From Dechloromonas sp. A34 (GTDB taxonomy: Bacteria; Pseudomonadota; Gammaproteobacteria; Burkholderiales; Rhodocyclaceae): DNA of 64,000 bases. The notes below the pieces were generated by a model. That model saw only the letters and a list, made by a program, of their open reading frames with translations. It made no database searches and was not told where the DNA came from. The DNA lies in the NCBI RefSeq assembly GCF_026261605.1, contig NZ_CP102486.1, positions 3,224,001 through 3,288,000 on the forward strand, written 5' to 3'. Positions 17,303 to 25,317 of the stretch are shown here, one piece after another (positions within the stretch are counted from its first letter, which is position 1; every line of letters starts with the position of its first letter). A program made the translations under genes and the position numbers.

Positions 17303-17737
17303 ATGCCAAACCGCCTGGTTAGTGAAGTAATTCAAGGACGGCCATTCCCGACCACCGGGACTGGCACCACCGTGCGTGAAGCCGCAATTATCATGAAAGA
17401 ATGGCATTCTTCAGCCATTCTGATCGTTCACAAAGGTGTACTCACCGGAATCTGTACCGAACGTGACATCGTCTTTCGTGCGGTGGCCAACAGCTGCGAC
17501 CCGGCCAATACCGCAATCACCACCATCATGACCCGAAACATTCAGACCGTCGGCCCGGACAAGCCTTTCGGACATGCCCTGCACCTGATGTACGAAGGCG
17601 GCTTCCGGCACATTCCCGTCGTTGATGATGCCGGCCACCCGGTCGGCCTGTTGGCAGCGCACGACGCCCTGGATCTCGATGGTCTGCAGATGGAACAGGA
17701 TCTGGTTCGGCGCGAAGAAATCACCGTCATTCTGTGA
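17303..17737 (+). CDS. CBS-domain pair protein
   Basis: A 144-aa protein made of two CBS motifs: residues about 12-60 (TVREAAIIMKEWHSSAILI...GVLTGICTERDI) and 75-130 (TIMTRNIQTVGPDKPFGHALHLM...FRHIPVVDDAGHPVGLLAAHD). Stand-alone CBS pairs bind adenine nucleotides and regulate partner proteins. ATG 17303 follows AAAGGATCC. No obvious partner nearby; monocistronic, ending before a bidirectional terminator. Confidence 0.93.
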   Translation: MPNRLVSEVIQGRPFPTTGTGTTVREAAIIMKEWHSSAILIVHKGVLTGICTERDIVFRAVANSCDPANTAITTIMTRNIQTVGPDKPFGHALHLMYEGGFRHIPVVDDAGHPVGLLAAHDALDLDGLQMEQDLVRREEITVIL

Positions 17738-17790
17738 CCAGACCAAACCCGGCCGGCGCATTGCAGCCGGCCGCACAGAAAAGCAGCTGA

Positions 17791-17820
17791 AAAAAAAGCG
17801 AGCCACTCAGGCTCGCCTTT
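17791..17820. terminator. Bidirectional terminator, CBS gene / OmpA-like gene
   Basis: GCGAGCC (17798-17804), loop ACTCA, GGCTCGC (17810-17816), flanked by A8 on the left and CTTTT on the right, so it serves the converging transcripts on both strands; the minus-strand U-tract is the stronger. Confidence 0.9.
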
Positions 17821-17837
17821 TGCGCAGCAATCCGCCC

Positions 17838-18311
17838 TTACTGGACGCGAATTTCGACGCGACGCCCCTCTTCCGGACTGCCGGTACCAAGCGTCGACTC
17901 CGGCTTGCGGAACTTGATGCGTTCGGCGGAAACACCACCGGCCACCAGTGCATCACGCACCGATTGAGCGCGATGCTTGGCCAGTTCGGCATTCTTGGCC
18001 GGATCACCGGACATGTCGTGAAAGCCGGAGAGCAGCACGATAGCGTTCGGGTTGGCCCCCAGGGCTTCCAGCGTTTTGGCGACGACGCCCTTGTCGGCTT
18101 CGTCGAGCGCTGCTGCGCCGACGGCGAAATAGACCTTGACCAGGGCTTCGCCAACTGGCGCGATGTCTGCCTGCTCGGCAGCGGACTTCGCTGCCGGCTG
18201 GACGTATTTTCCGGCGCTGGCACCATAAACCACCGCCACAACAGCCAGCATGATACCGGCCAGAACCCCGACGATTACCGCGGTTGATTCGTCATCATCA
18301 TTCGCTGCCAT
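17838..18311 (-). CDS. OmpA-family peptidoglycan-binding protein, membrane anchored
   Basis: 157 aa. A short acidic cytoplasmic tail (MAANDDDES) is followed by one TM helix (VIVGVLAGIMLAVVAVVYGA, about 11-30). An OmpA C-like domain follows: VYFAVGAAALDEADKGVVA...VLLSGFHDMSGDPAKNAELAKHRAQSVRDAL...GRRVEIRV. The canonical NxxLSxxRA position reads NAELAKHRA, a common variant. ATG 18311 has AAAGG 6 nt upstream. Probably tethers the inner membrane to the cell wall; monocistronic. Confidence 0.88.
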   Translation of the reverse strand: MAANDDDESTAVIVGVLAGIMLAVVAVVYGASAGKYVQPAAKSAAEQADIAPVGEALVKVYFAVGAAALDEADKGVVAKTLEALGANPNAIVLLSGFHDMSGDPAKNAELAKHRAQSVRDALVAGGVSAERIKFRKPESTLGTGSPEEGRRVEIRVQ

Positions 18312-18361
18312 AGTCACCTTTCACAAAATGTTGGTCTATGCCTGCAAAATACGCAGCGATT

Positions 18362-18916
18362 CTATGCCGAATCGCTAGCAAACAGAACTTTCGGTGCCAG
18401 CTCGATGTGCCCCTGGTCGCCGCCCAACCAGATCAGGCCATCCTGAATCGTGCATTGCAGGCGCATGCCGCGCTCCGCCAGGCTGGCCAGCGCCTTGCCA
18501 TCCTCCACACTTAGAGACAGCACGCGCAGATTCTTTTGCCCCGAGACCTTGCCTTGTGTTTGTTGCCACCATATTTCGGCCGACCGCCCGCCATAACTGA
18601 GCACCATCACGTGCCGCGACCGGTTGCAGGCCCGGCGAATGGCTTTTTCATCAGGCAGGCCGACATCGATCCAGCGTTCGATACTACCCGTGGGATCGAG
18701 CTCCTGCAGGTCGGCCTCATCCTCTGTCGCCGACAGGCCACGCCCGAAGGTCAGCGTTTCCGAAGCATTCAGCGCGAAGGCCAGCAGGCGAACCATCATC
18801 CGCTCGTCGGTTTCCGACGGATGGCGGGCGATGGTCAGGGTGTAATCGCCAAAATGCGAACGGTCGAGGTCGGCAAGCTGCAACTCGGCCTTGAAAATGG
18901 TGGATTTGAGCGCCAT
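18362..18916 (-). CDS. yaeQ: YaeQ family protein
   Basis: 184 aa, the usual YaeQ length. Recognised by the start MALKSTIFKAELQLADLDR, the segment TIARHPSETDERMMVRLLAFAL, and EIWWQQTQGKVSGQKNLRVL. YaeQ has a PD-(D/E)XK nuclease-like fold; its role is unsettled (family knowledge). Monocistronic, 45 nt upstream of the OmpA-like gene on the same strand. Confidence 0.95.
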   Translation of the reverse strand: MALKSTIFKAELQLADLDRSHFGDYTLTIARHPSETDERMMVRLLAFALNASETLTFGRGLSATEDEADLQELDPTGSIERWIDVGLPDEKAIRRACNRSRHVMVLSYGGRSAEIWWQQTQGKVSGQKNLRVLSLSVEDGKALASLAERGMRLQCTIQDGLIWLGGDQGHIELAPKVLFASDSA

Positions 18917-19038
18917 GACTGCCCCGGAAAAAGGCTGGATTATCCCATGAGGGCGGGAACCCGTCGCCCGGCGATGAGGTCAATCAGCCATTGAGACTTC
19001 AAGTCTATAATCAGCGTTTTCTGATAAACGAGATTACC

Positions 19039-19479
19039 ATGCGCCGACTACTGCTTGCCTGCCTGATTGCCGCTGCCGGATTTGCCCACGCCGAAGTCAT
19101 CGACATCGACAATGCCGAGCTCGACAAGCTGATGAAGAGCGGCGTGCCGGTGGTCGATATCCGGTTGCAATCGGAGTGGGAAGAAACCGGCATCGTCGGC
19201 GGCAGCAAGCTGCTGACCTTCTTCGACGAACGCGGCAAGGCCGAGCCCGCCGCCTGGCTGGAGAAGGTCAAGCCGATCGCCAAGCCCAACGAACCGCTCG
19301 TCGTCATCTGCCGCAGCGGTAACCGGACCAAGGCGGTCAGCCAGTTCCTGTCGCAGCAGGCCGGCTATGCCAAGGTTTATAACGTGAAGCAAGGCATCAA
19401 GGGCTGGATCGCCAATGGCGGCCCGGTCGTCCCGGCAACGCAGAGCATTGCCGCCTGCCGCACCGCAAAGACTTGCTGA
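19039..19479 (+). CDS. Periplasmic rhodanese-like protein
   Basis: 146 aa with a cleavable signal MRRLLLACLIAAAGFAHA. Single rhodanese domain: VVDIRLQSEWEETGIVGG, active-site loop VICRSGNRTKA (catalytic Cys about residue 93) and VYNVKQGIKGWIANGG. Exported single-domain rhodaneses handle sulfane sulfur or periplasmic thiol chemistry. ATG 19039 starts the signal peptide; an upstream in-frame start gives a hydrophilic extension and is rejected. Overlaps the small Cys-rich frame downstream. Confidence 0.9.
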   Translation: MRRLLLACLIAAAGFAHAEVIDIDNAELDKLMKSGVPVVDIRLQSEWEETGIVGGSKLLTFFDERGKAEPAAWLEKVKPIAKPNEPLVVICRSGNRTKAVSQFLSQQAGYAKVYNVKQGIKGWIANGGPVVPATQSIAACRTAKTC

Positions 19480-19685
19480 GCCAGGCCGTCGACCGCAAAC
19501 GCTGCGCCAGTTGCGATTGCTGGCGCGGCGAACGCCTGCCCGGCGTAACGCCAGACACGGTCGATGTCGAGTCGGAGACGGTAACCGGACTGTGCATTGG
19601 TGGCGGCTGGGATGCTTCCGAGCGCAAAGCCCGCTCCGCCTGCGGCCACTGGCGCATCTGGCCGGTGCTCGAATCCCGCGGCTGA
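19473..19685 (+). CDS. Small Cys/Trp-rich hypothetical protein
   Basis: A 70-aa frame beginning at TTG 19473, overlapping the rhodanese stop by 7 nt. The pattern RKRCASCDCWRG...GLCIGGGWDASERKARSACGHWRIWP has five cysteines and four Trp spaced like a small metal-binding fold. I do not recognise a named family. Reading-frame codon choice (GC at third positions) and coupling to the rhodanese gene favour a real gene; the non-ATG start and short length are reasons for caution. Confidence 0.6.
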   Translation: MLSQAVDRKRCASCDCWRGERLPGVTPDTVDVESETVTGLCIGGGWDASERKARSACGHWRIWPVLESRG

Positions 19686-19742
19686 CACCTGCCCTCCGGT
19701 AGAATGCGCGCCTTCCCCTCGCGGGGCATTTCGGGAAACGCC

Positions 19743-20762
19743 ATGTTCAGCCCCACCCTTACCGACCTCTTGCAAGCCGCCCTGGATGCCCGTCAATCGC
19801 TGATCGAGCGCCTCCATGCCGAGGACACCAATGCCTACCGGCTGTTCAATGGCAGCACCGAAAACCGGCCCGGCCTGACCGTCGACCGCTACGGCGACCT
19901 GCTGCTGATCCAGACTTTCCACGAGCCGCTGGATGGTCACGACCGCGCCGAGATCGAAAACTTCTACGCGGCCACCCTGCCCGGCCTGATCGCCGTCTAT
20001 AACGACCGCAGCCGGGCCAACTCGCGGATCGGTAACCCGCTGCCGCCCGATGTGCTGGCCGAAGCGCTGAAAGCGCGCGAATTTCACGAGATGGGCATCC
20101 GCTATCTAGTCCAGGGCCGCCATGGCGGTCAGGATCCCTGGCTCTTCCTCGACATGCGTGCCGGGCGCCGGCGGGTGATGCAGGAGGCTGCCGGCAAATC
20201 GGTGCTCAACCTGTTCGCCTATACCTGCGGCATCGGGGTCGCGGCGGCCAAGGCCGGGGCGGCGCATGTGGTCAATGTGGACTTCGCCGAATCCAGCCTC
20301 AAGGTCGGCAAGGACAATGCCCGCCTCAATGATCTGCCGATCCGCCTGCGCTTCGTGCAGAGCGATGCCTTCGCCGCCATGCGCCAACTGGCCGGCATCG
20401 GTCAGCCGAACATGGTGCGCGGCAAGAAAATGCCGAATTTCCCCAAACTGGACGCCCACGTTTTCGATCTGGTCTTTCTCGACCCGCCGCGCTACGCCAA
20501 GAGCCCGTTCGGGGTGGTCGACATCATCAACGACTACGCCGCGCTGATGAAGCAGGCCCTGCTGTGCACGGCCGAAGGCGGCACACTGATCTGCTGTAAC
20601 AACGCCGCTCAGCTGTCGCGCGATGTCTGGGCCGACCAGTTGCAGCGTTGCGCGAAAAAGGCGGGGCGGGCCGTTCGCACCCTGGAGTGGATCACGCCGG
20701 AAGAAGACTTTCCCAGCCATGACGGGCAGCCGCCGCTGAAAATCGCCCTGCTACGCGTCTAG
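19743..20762 (+). CDS. Class I SAM methyltransferase, RlmI-like (no PUA domain)
   Basis: 339 aa. An N-terminal region (AYRLFNGSTENRPGLTVDRYGDLLLIQTF) is typical of the RlmI/RlmK group. The SAM-binding fold has SVLNLFAYTCGIGVAAAKAGA, NVDFAESSL, and motif IV DLVFLDPPRYAKSPFG. RlmI methylates C1962 of 23S rRNA; here the N-terminal PUA domain of E. coli RlmI is absent, so the target may differ. ATG 19743 has GGGAAA upstream and is preferred over ATG 19704. Confidence 0.85.
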   Translation: MFSPTLTDLLQAALDARQSLIERLHAEDTNAYRLFNGSTENRPGLTVDRYGDLLLIQTFHEPLDGHDRAEIENFYAATLPGLIAVYNDRSRANSRIGNPLPPDVLAEALKAREFHEMGIRYLVQGRHGGQDPWLFLDMRAGRRRVMQEAAGKSVLNLFAYTCGIGVAAAKAGAAHVVNVDFAESSLKVGKDNARLNDLPIRLRFVQSDAFAAMRQLAGIGQPNMVRGKKMPNFPKLDAHVFDLVFLDPPRYAKSPFGVVDIINDYAALMKQALLCTAEGGTLICCNNAAQLSRDVWADQLQRCAKKAGRAVRTLEWITPEEDFPSHDGQPPLKIALLRV

Positions 20763-20795
20763 TGCCAGCCTTTGCCTTTGTGGCACTAGGTTGCC

Positions 20796-22139
20796 TCAGG
20801 CTGGCAGATCGACGCCCTTGAGCTTGCGGTACATGTCGACGGCGTAGGAATCGGTCATTCCCGCGACGAAGTCCGCCACCTGCAACAGGCGGATATAGGG
20901 GTCGGGATCGGGCTCGCCGCCGTGGCCGAGGAACTGGGCCGGTAGCAGCTTGAGCAGCATGCGTTCGCGGGTGGTGAAACGACCGTGGCCGGCGCCCGCC
21001 TCCACGGCCTTCGAGAAGAGATCGAGCAAGGCACCCAGCACCTCGAAACCGGCGGTTTCAATTTCCAGTGCCGGGCGTGCCGTATAGATTGTTTCCTTGG
21101 CCAGCCTCAGGACCGCCTGCAGCGGAATGCCGACCGGCGACTGGGCGAGCAGTTCCTCGTCGAACTCGCCCTTGAGGATGGCTTCCTCGTTTGCCAGGAA
21201 GACGGCGGCGGCACTTTCCAGCAGACGGCCGATGGCCTTGGCGCGCAGGTATTCGAGACGCTCCTTCGGGTCGTGCAGACGATCCAGCCGACCGCCATTG
21301 ACCGTATTGCCGGCCAGATCGGCGAGCAGACACTCGGCATCGCGATAGGGCACAAAACCCAGCTTGGCGGCATCTTCGAGATCGACGATCAGATAGCAGG
21401 TGTCGTCCGCCACTTCGACCAGGAAGGCCAGCGGATGACGGCGCCAGGCAGTGCCCGGAATGCGTTCGACGAGGCCGGTCGACTGCGCGACCTGGCGAAA
21501 GGCCTCGGCGTCCTGCTGGAAGAAGCCGAATTTCTTGCTGCTCTTGCCTTCCAGTTCCGTCTTGAGATGCGAGGGCCGCGGGTATTTGGTGAAGGTCGCC
21601 AGCACCGCGCTGGTCAGCTGCAGGCCCGGATTGGCCGGGCTTTGCAGCCGGGTGACGATGCGAAAGCCCTGGGCATTGCCTTCGTAACGCTCGAAATCGG
21701 CATGCTGGGCGGGGGTGAAGGGGTGGCGTTCGAGCAGGCCGGAAGTCCTGAACCATTCGCGAATGGCGTCCTCGCCGGCATGGCCGAAGGGCGGATTGCC
21801 GATATCGTGGGCCAGGCAGGCGGCGGCGACGATGGCCCCGAAATCGCCACTCTCGACGTGTTTCAGCCCATGCCGGGCAATGATCTCGCGCCCCACCACC
21901 GCTCCCAGCGAACGGCCGACGCAGCTCGCCTCCAGGCTATGCGTCAGGCGGGTACGGACGTAGTCGCTCTTCGAGAGAGGAAAGACCTGCGTCTTGTCCT
22001 TCAGGCGCCGGAAGGCGGAGGTGAAGACGATGCGGTCGTAATCCTGCTGGAAGGCGGTGCGCTCCGGTGTGCCCGGTGCCTTGCCGGCCCCCGGACGCTC
22101 GGCCGAGAGCAGTTTTTCCCAGATTTTTCGTTGGCTCAT
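20796..22139 (-). CDS. dgt: Deoxyguanosinetriphosphate triphosphohydrolase (dGTPase)
   Basis: 447 aa HD-domain enzyme releasing triphosphate from dGTP/dNTPs. N-terminal FRRLKDKTQVFPLSKSDYVRTRLTHSLE carries the first metal His, and CLAHDIGNPPFGHAGEDA carries the HD pair. Length and motifs match the dGTPase type 2-like group. Downstream partner of the thioesterase gene (stop and start 21 nt apart), both on the minus strand. Confidence 0.94.
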   Translation of the reverse strand: MSQRKIWEKLLSAERPGAGKAPGTPERTAFQQDYDRIVFTSAFRRLKDKTQVFPLSKSDYVRTRLTHSLEASCVGRSLGAVVGREIIARHGLKHVESGDFGAIVAAACLAHDIGNPPFGHAGEDAIREWFRTSGLLERHPFTPAQHADFERYEGNAQGFRIVTRLQSPANPGLQLTSAVLATFTKYPRPSHLKTELEGKSSKKFGFFQQDAEAFRQVAQSTGLVERIPGTAWRRHPLAFLVEVADDTCYLIVDLEDAAKLGFVPYRDAECLLADLAGNTVNGGRLDRLHDPKERLEYLRAKAIGRLLESAAAVFLANEEAILKGEFDEELLAQSPVGIPLQAVLRLAKETIYTARPALEIETAGFEVLGALLDLFSKAVEAGAGHGRFTTRERMLLKLLPAQFLGHGGEPDPDPYIRLLQVADFVAGMTDSYAVDMYRKLKGVDLPA

Positions 22140-22160
22140 GAGCGCCAGTTTACCCGAGCT

Positions 22161-22565
22161 TCACTCCGCTTCGAGCACGGCCCGGACATCATCCGGGATA
22201 GCGACCGATTTTCCGCTCATGGTGTCCATCCAGACGATCTTGGCTGCACCTTCGGCATAGAGATCGCCGTCGATCAGCATCTCGACATGGCTTTGCACGC
22301 TGGAACGCCCGGGATGGCCGACAAAGGTGCGAACCTCGACGGTACCGGGATAGTTCATCGGCTTCAGAAATGTGCAACTGGCATTGATGATTACCGGCCC
22401 GCAGCCGCCCGGACGAACCGGAACGCCCATCGCCTCGATCCATTCGACCCGCGCCTGCTCCATGTAGCGGAAGTAAACCGTATTATTCACATGCCCATAG
22501 GCATCCATGTCGCCCCAGCGAATCGGCATCCTGGTTACGTGGATCAGTTTCTTTTTATGTTCCAT
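22161..22565 (-). CDS. 4HBT hotdog-fold acyl-CoA thioesterase
   Basis: 134 aa. The catalytic-Asp motif RWGDMDAYGHVNNTVYFRYMEQAR is at about 14-36 (D19 or D21), followed by the central hotdog helix and strands (CGPVIINASCTFLKPMNYPGTV). Similar to YbgC/FcbC-type thioesterases; the substrate chain length is not readable. ATG 22565 chosen; the longer frame extends into the divergent ETF-QO gene. Confidence 0.9.
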   Translation of the reverse strand: MEHKKKLIHVTRMPIRWGDMDAYGHVNNTVYFRYMEQARVEWIEAMGVPVRPGGCGPVIINASCTFLKPMNYPGTVEVRTFVGHPGRSSVQSHVEMLIDGDLYAEGAAKIVWMDTMSGKSVAIPDDVRAVLEAE

Positions 22566-22652
22566 GTCATTCAATTCCCGGAGGGGTTGATCAATGCGTT
22601 TCCATACTGTACCGTATTGAATGCACCACCACAATAAAACCAAGGAGACAAC

Positions 22653-24299
22653 ATGCAGCGCGAAGCCATGGAATTCGACGTCGTCATCGTGGGCGGCGGC
22701 CCGGCCGGACTGGCTTCGGCCATTCGCCTGAAACAGCTGGCGACTGAAAGCGGCACGGAACTCGGCGTCTGCCTGATCGAGAAAGGGGCTGAAATCGGGG
22801 CCCACATTCTCTCCGGCGCTGTCATGGACCCGCAGGCACTAACCGAGTTGCTACCCAACTGGAAAGCAGACGGCGCGCCGCTCAATGCCCCGGTGTCGGA
22901 AGACCGTTTCTTCATTCTTTCCGAAGACGGCGCCACCAAGATACCGAACAGCCTGCTCCCCAAGTGCTTTCATAACGAAGGCAACTACGTCATCTCACTC
23001 GGCAACGTCTGCCGCTGGCTGGGCGAACAGGCCGAAGCGCTGGGCGTCGAAATCTACCCGGGCTTTGCCGGTTCGGAAGTGCTGTTTGATGAGGCCGGCG
23101 CCGTGATGGGCGTCGCCACCGGCGACATGGGCCGTCTGCACGATGGTTCGGAAGGCCCCAACTTCCAGCCGGGCATGGAGCTGCATGCCAAGTACACCTT
23201 CTTTGCCGAAGGCTGCCGCGGCCATCTCGGCAAGCAGTTGCAGGCGCAATTCAATTTGAACGAGGGCGTCGATCCGCAAACCTATGGTATCGGCCTCAAG
23301 GAACTCTGGGAAATCCAGCCGGACAAGCATCAGCTAGGCCTCGTCGTGCATAGCGGCGGCTGGCCGATGGACTCGGCCACCTACGGCGGCGGCTTCCTTT
23401 ATCACCTGGAAAACAACCAGGTCGCTGTCGGTTTCGTCGTCGGCCTCGGCTACAGCAATCCGCACCTTTCGCCCTACGAGGAATTCCAGCGCTTCAAGAC
23501 CCACCCCAACATCCGCGCCTTCCTCGAGGGCGGCAAGCGTATCGCCTACGGCGCCCGAGCCTTGGCCGCCGGCGGCCTGCAGTCGCTGCCCAAGCTGACC
23601 TTCCCGGGCGGCGTGCTGGTCGGCGACGATGCCGGCTTCCTCAACGCCGCCCGCATCAAAGGTTCGCATTGCGCCATCAAATCCGGCGCGCTGGCTGCCG
23701 AAGCCTGTTTCGCGGCGCTCACCGGCGAACGCCAGCGCGACGAACTGGCCGCCTACCCGGAAGCCTTCAAGCAGAGCTGGCTGCATCAGGAACTGCATCA
23801 GGCGCGCAATTTCAAGCCGTGGATGAACAAGGGCCTGAAACTCGGCTCGGTGATGTTCGGCATCGACCAGTTGGTCTTCGGTGGCAAGGCGCCCTGGACC
23901 CTGCACAACACCATCCCCGACCATGCCAAGTTGAAGCCGGCCAGCGAATGCGCACCGATCCCCTACCCGAAACCGGACGGGATGATCACCTTCGACCGCC
24001 TGTCCTCGGTCTTCCTCTCCAGCACCAACCACGAGGAAGATCAGCCCTGCCATCTGCAACTGAAAGATGCCGGGGTGCCGATCCGCGTCAATCTGGCGAC
24101 CTACGATGCCCCTGAACAGCGTTTCTGCCCGGCCGGCGTCTATGAAATCGTCAGTGACGAAAGCGGTGGCAACCCGCGCTTGCAGATCAACGCCCAGAAC
24201 TGCGTGCACTGTAAAACCTGCGACATCAAGGATCCGACCCAGAACATCAACTGGGTGGTGCCACAAGGGGGTGAAGGGCCAACTTATCCGAATATGTGA
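22653..24299 (+). CDS. Electron transfer flavoprotein-ubiquinone oxidoreductase (ETF-QO)
   Basis: 548 aa. FAD-binding Rossmann motif DVVIVGGGPAGLASAIRL at the N-terminus, ubiquinone/membrane-associated middle region, second FAD motif GGVLVGDDAGFLNAARIKG, and a C-terminal 4Fe-4S ferredoxin domain with INAQNCVHCKTCDIKDP. Moves electrons from ETF (fatty and amino acid oxidation) to the quinone pool. ATG 22653 is preceded by AAGGAG. No etfAB in the window. Confidence 0.96.
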   Translation: MQREAMEFDVVIVGGGPAGLASAIRLKQLATESGTELGVCLIEKGAEIGAHILSGAVMDPQALTELLPNWKADGAPLNAPVSEDRFFILSEDGATKIPNSLLPKCFHNEGNYVISLGNVCRWLGEQAEALGVEIYPGFAGSEVLFDEAGAVMGVATGDMGRLHDGSEGPNFQPGMELHAKYTFFAEGCRGHLGKQLQAQFNLNEGVDPQTYGIGLKELWEIQPDKHQLGLVVHSGGWPMDSATYGGGFLYHLENNQVAVGFVVGLGYSNPHLSPYEEFQRFKTHPNIRAFLEGGKRIAYGARALAAGGLQSLPKLTFPGGVLVGDDAGFLNAARIKGSHCAIKSGALAAEACFAALTGERQRDELAAYPEAFKQSWLHQELHQARNFKPWMNKGLKLGSVMFGIDQLVFGGKAPWTLHNTIPDHAKLKPASECAPIPYPKPDGMITFDRLSSVFLSSTNHEEDQPCHLQLKDAGVPIRVNLATYDAPEQRFCPAGVYEIVSDESGGNPRLQINAQNCVHCKTCDIKDPTQNINWVVPQGGEGPTYPNM

Positions 24300-24408
24300 T
24301 ACGCATCACCGAAGCCGCAACGAACCGCCCAAACTCGGCATCGGGTGAGTTCAAAGCGCCTTCTCGGTTTATAATTCGCCGGCTAAACCCCTTAGGGAGA
24401 ACAAACAC

Positions 24409-25206
24409 ATGGGCTTTCTCGCCGACAAGAAGATTCTGATAACCGGTCTGCTGTCCAAGCATTCCATTGCCTATGGCATCGCCAAGGCATGCCATCGTGA
24501 AGGCGCCCAACTCGCCTTCTCGTACCAGAACGAGCGTTTCATCGACCGCATCAACAAGTTCGCCGCCGAATTCGACAGCACCCTGGTCTTCCCGCTGGAC
24601 GTCAGCAGCGATGAACAGATCACCAACCTGTTCGTCGAACTCGGTAAGCATTGGGACGGACTGGATGGCCTGGTGCACTCCATCGCCTTCGCCCCGACCG
24701 AATCCATTGAAGGCGATTTCCTAGAAGGCATGTCACGCGACTCCTTCCGAATTGCCCACGAAATTTCCTCGTACAGCTACCCGGCGCTGGTCAAGGCCGC
24801 GCGGCCGATGATGCAGGGTCGCAAGAGCGCTGCTCTCGCCCTCTCCTATCTCGGTGCCGAGCGCACCATGCCGAACTACAACACCATGGGCCTGGCCAAG
24901 GCCAGCCTGGAAGCGGCCACCCGCTACCTGGCCTTCTGCCTCGGCCCCGAAGGCATCCGCGCCAACGCCATTTCGGCTGGCCCGATCAAGACGCTGGCTG
25001 CCTCCGGTATCGGCAACTTCGGCAAACTGCTGTCCTACAACTCGCACCATGCTCCGCTGCGCCGCAACGTGACCATCGATGAAGTCGGCAACGCCGCCGC
25101 CTTCCTGCTTTCCGATCTGTCCAGCGGCATTACCGGCGAAATCATGTACGTCGATGGCGGCATGAACACCACCGCCCTGGGCAACGCCGAGCCGCTGCCT
25201 GCATAA
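24409..25206 (+). CDS. fabI: Enoyl-[acyl-carrier-protein] reductase (NADH) FabI
   Basis: 265 aa SDR-type enoyl-ACP reductase, last step of the fatty-acid elongation cycle. Nucleotide-binding start [26 protein letters not shown], FabI-specific [21 protein letters not shown] with catalytic Tyr and Lys (Y-x6-K), then [17 protein letters not shown] 24409 has AGGGAG upstream. Monocistronic with its own terminator. Confidence 0.97.
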   Translation: MGFLADKKILITGLLSKHSIAYGIAKACHREGAQLAFSYQNERFIDRINKFAAEFDSTLVFPLDVSSDEQITNLFVELGKHWDGLDGLVHSIAFAPTESIEGDFLEGMSRDSFRIAHEISSYSYPALVKAARPMMQGRKSAALALSYLGAERTMPNYNTMGLAKASLEAATRYLAFCLGPEGIRANAISAGPIKTLAASGIGNFGKLLSYNSHHAPLRRNVTIDEVGNAAAFLLSDLSSGITGEIMYVDGGMNTTALGNAEPLPA

Positions 25207-25234
25207 ATAATCGCCCCGCAAGAGGCAATAAAAA

Positions 25235-25266
25235 ACGCCGATCGGTGCAAACCGATCGGCGTTTTT
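25235..25266. terminator. Terminator of fabI
   Basis: A perfect 12-bp stem ACGCCGATCGGT / ACCGATCGGCGT with loop GCAA (25235-25262), A5 on the left and T5 on the right, working for both strands. Confidence 0.95.
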
Positions 25267-25289
25267 CTTGACCTATCAACCCAAAGGGA

Positions 25290-25311
25290 AACGGGCCGTT
25301 TCCGGCCCGTT
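25290..25311 (-). terminator. Hairpin downstream of ppiD
   Basis: AACGGGCCG / CGGCCCGTT around a TTTC loop, 7 nt after the ppiD stop on the minus strand, followed on that strand by TCCCTTTGGG. Stem is strong but the U-run is short, so termination may rely also on the fabI hairpin just beyond. Confidence 0.65.
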
Positions 25312-25317
25312 GGATAC

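Noticed and set aside
20761..20788. Hairpin AGTGCCA / TGGCACT after the RlmI-like gene
   Set aside because: No U-run on either strand, so not called as terminator.
20985..22637. 550-codon plus-strand frame antisense to dgt
   Set aside because: Antisense shadow; the HD-domain dGTPase on the minus strand explains the sequence.
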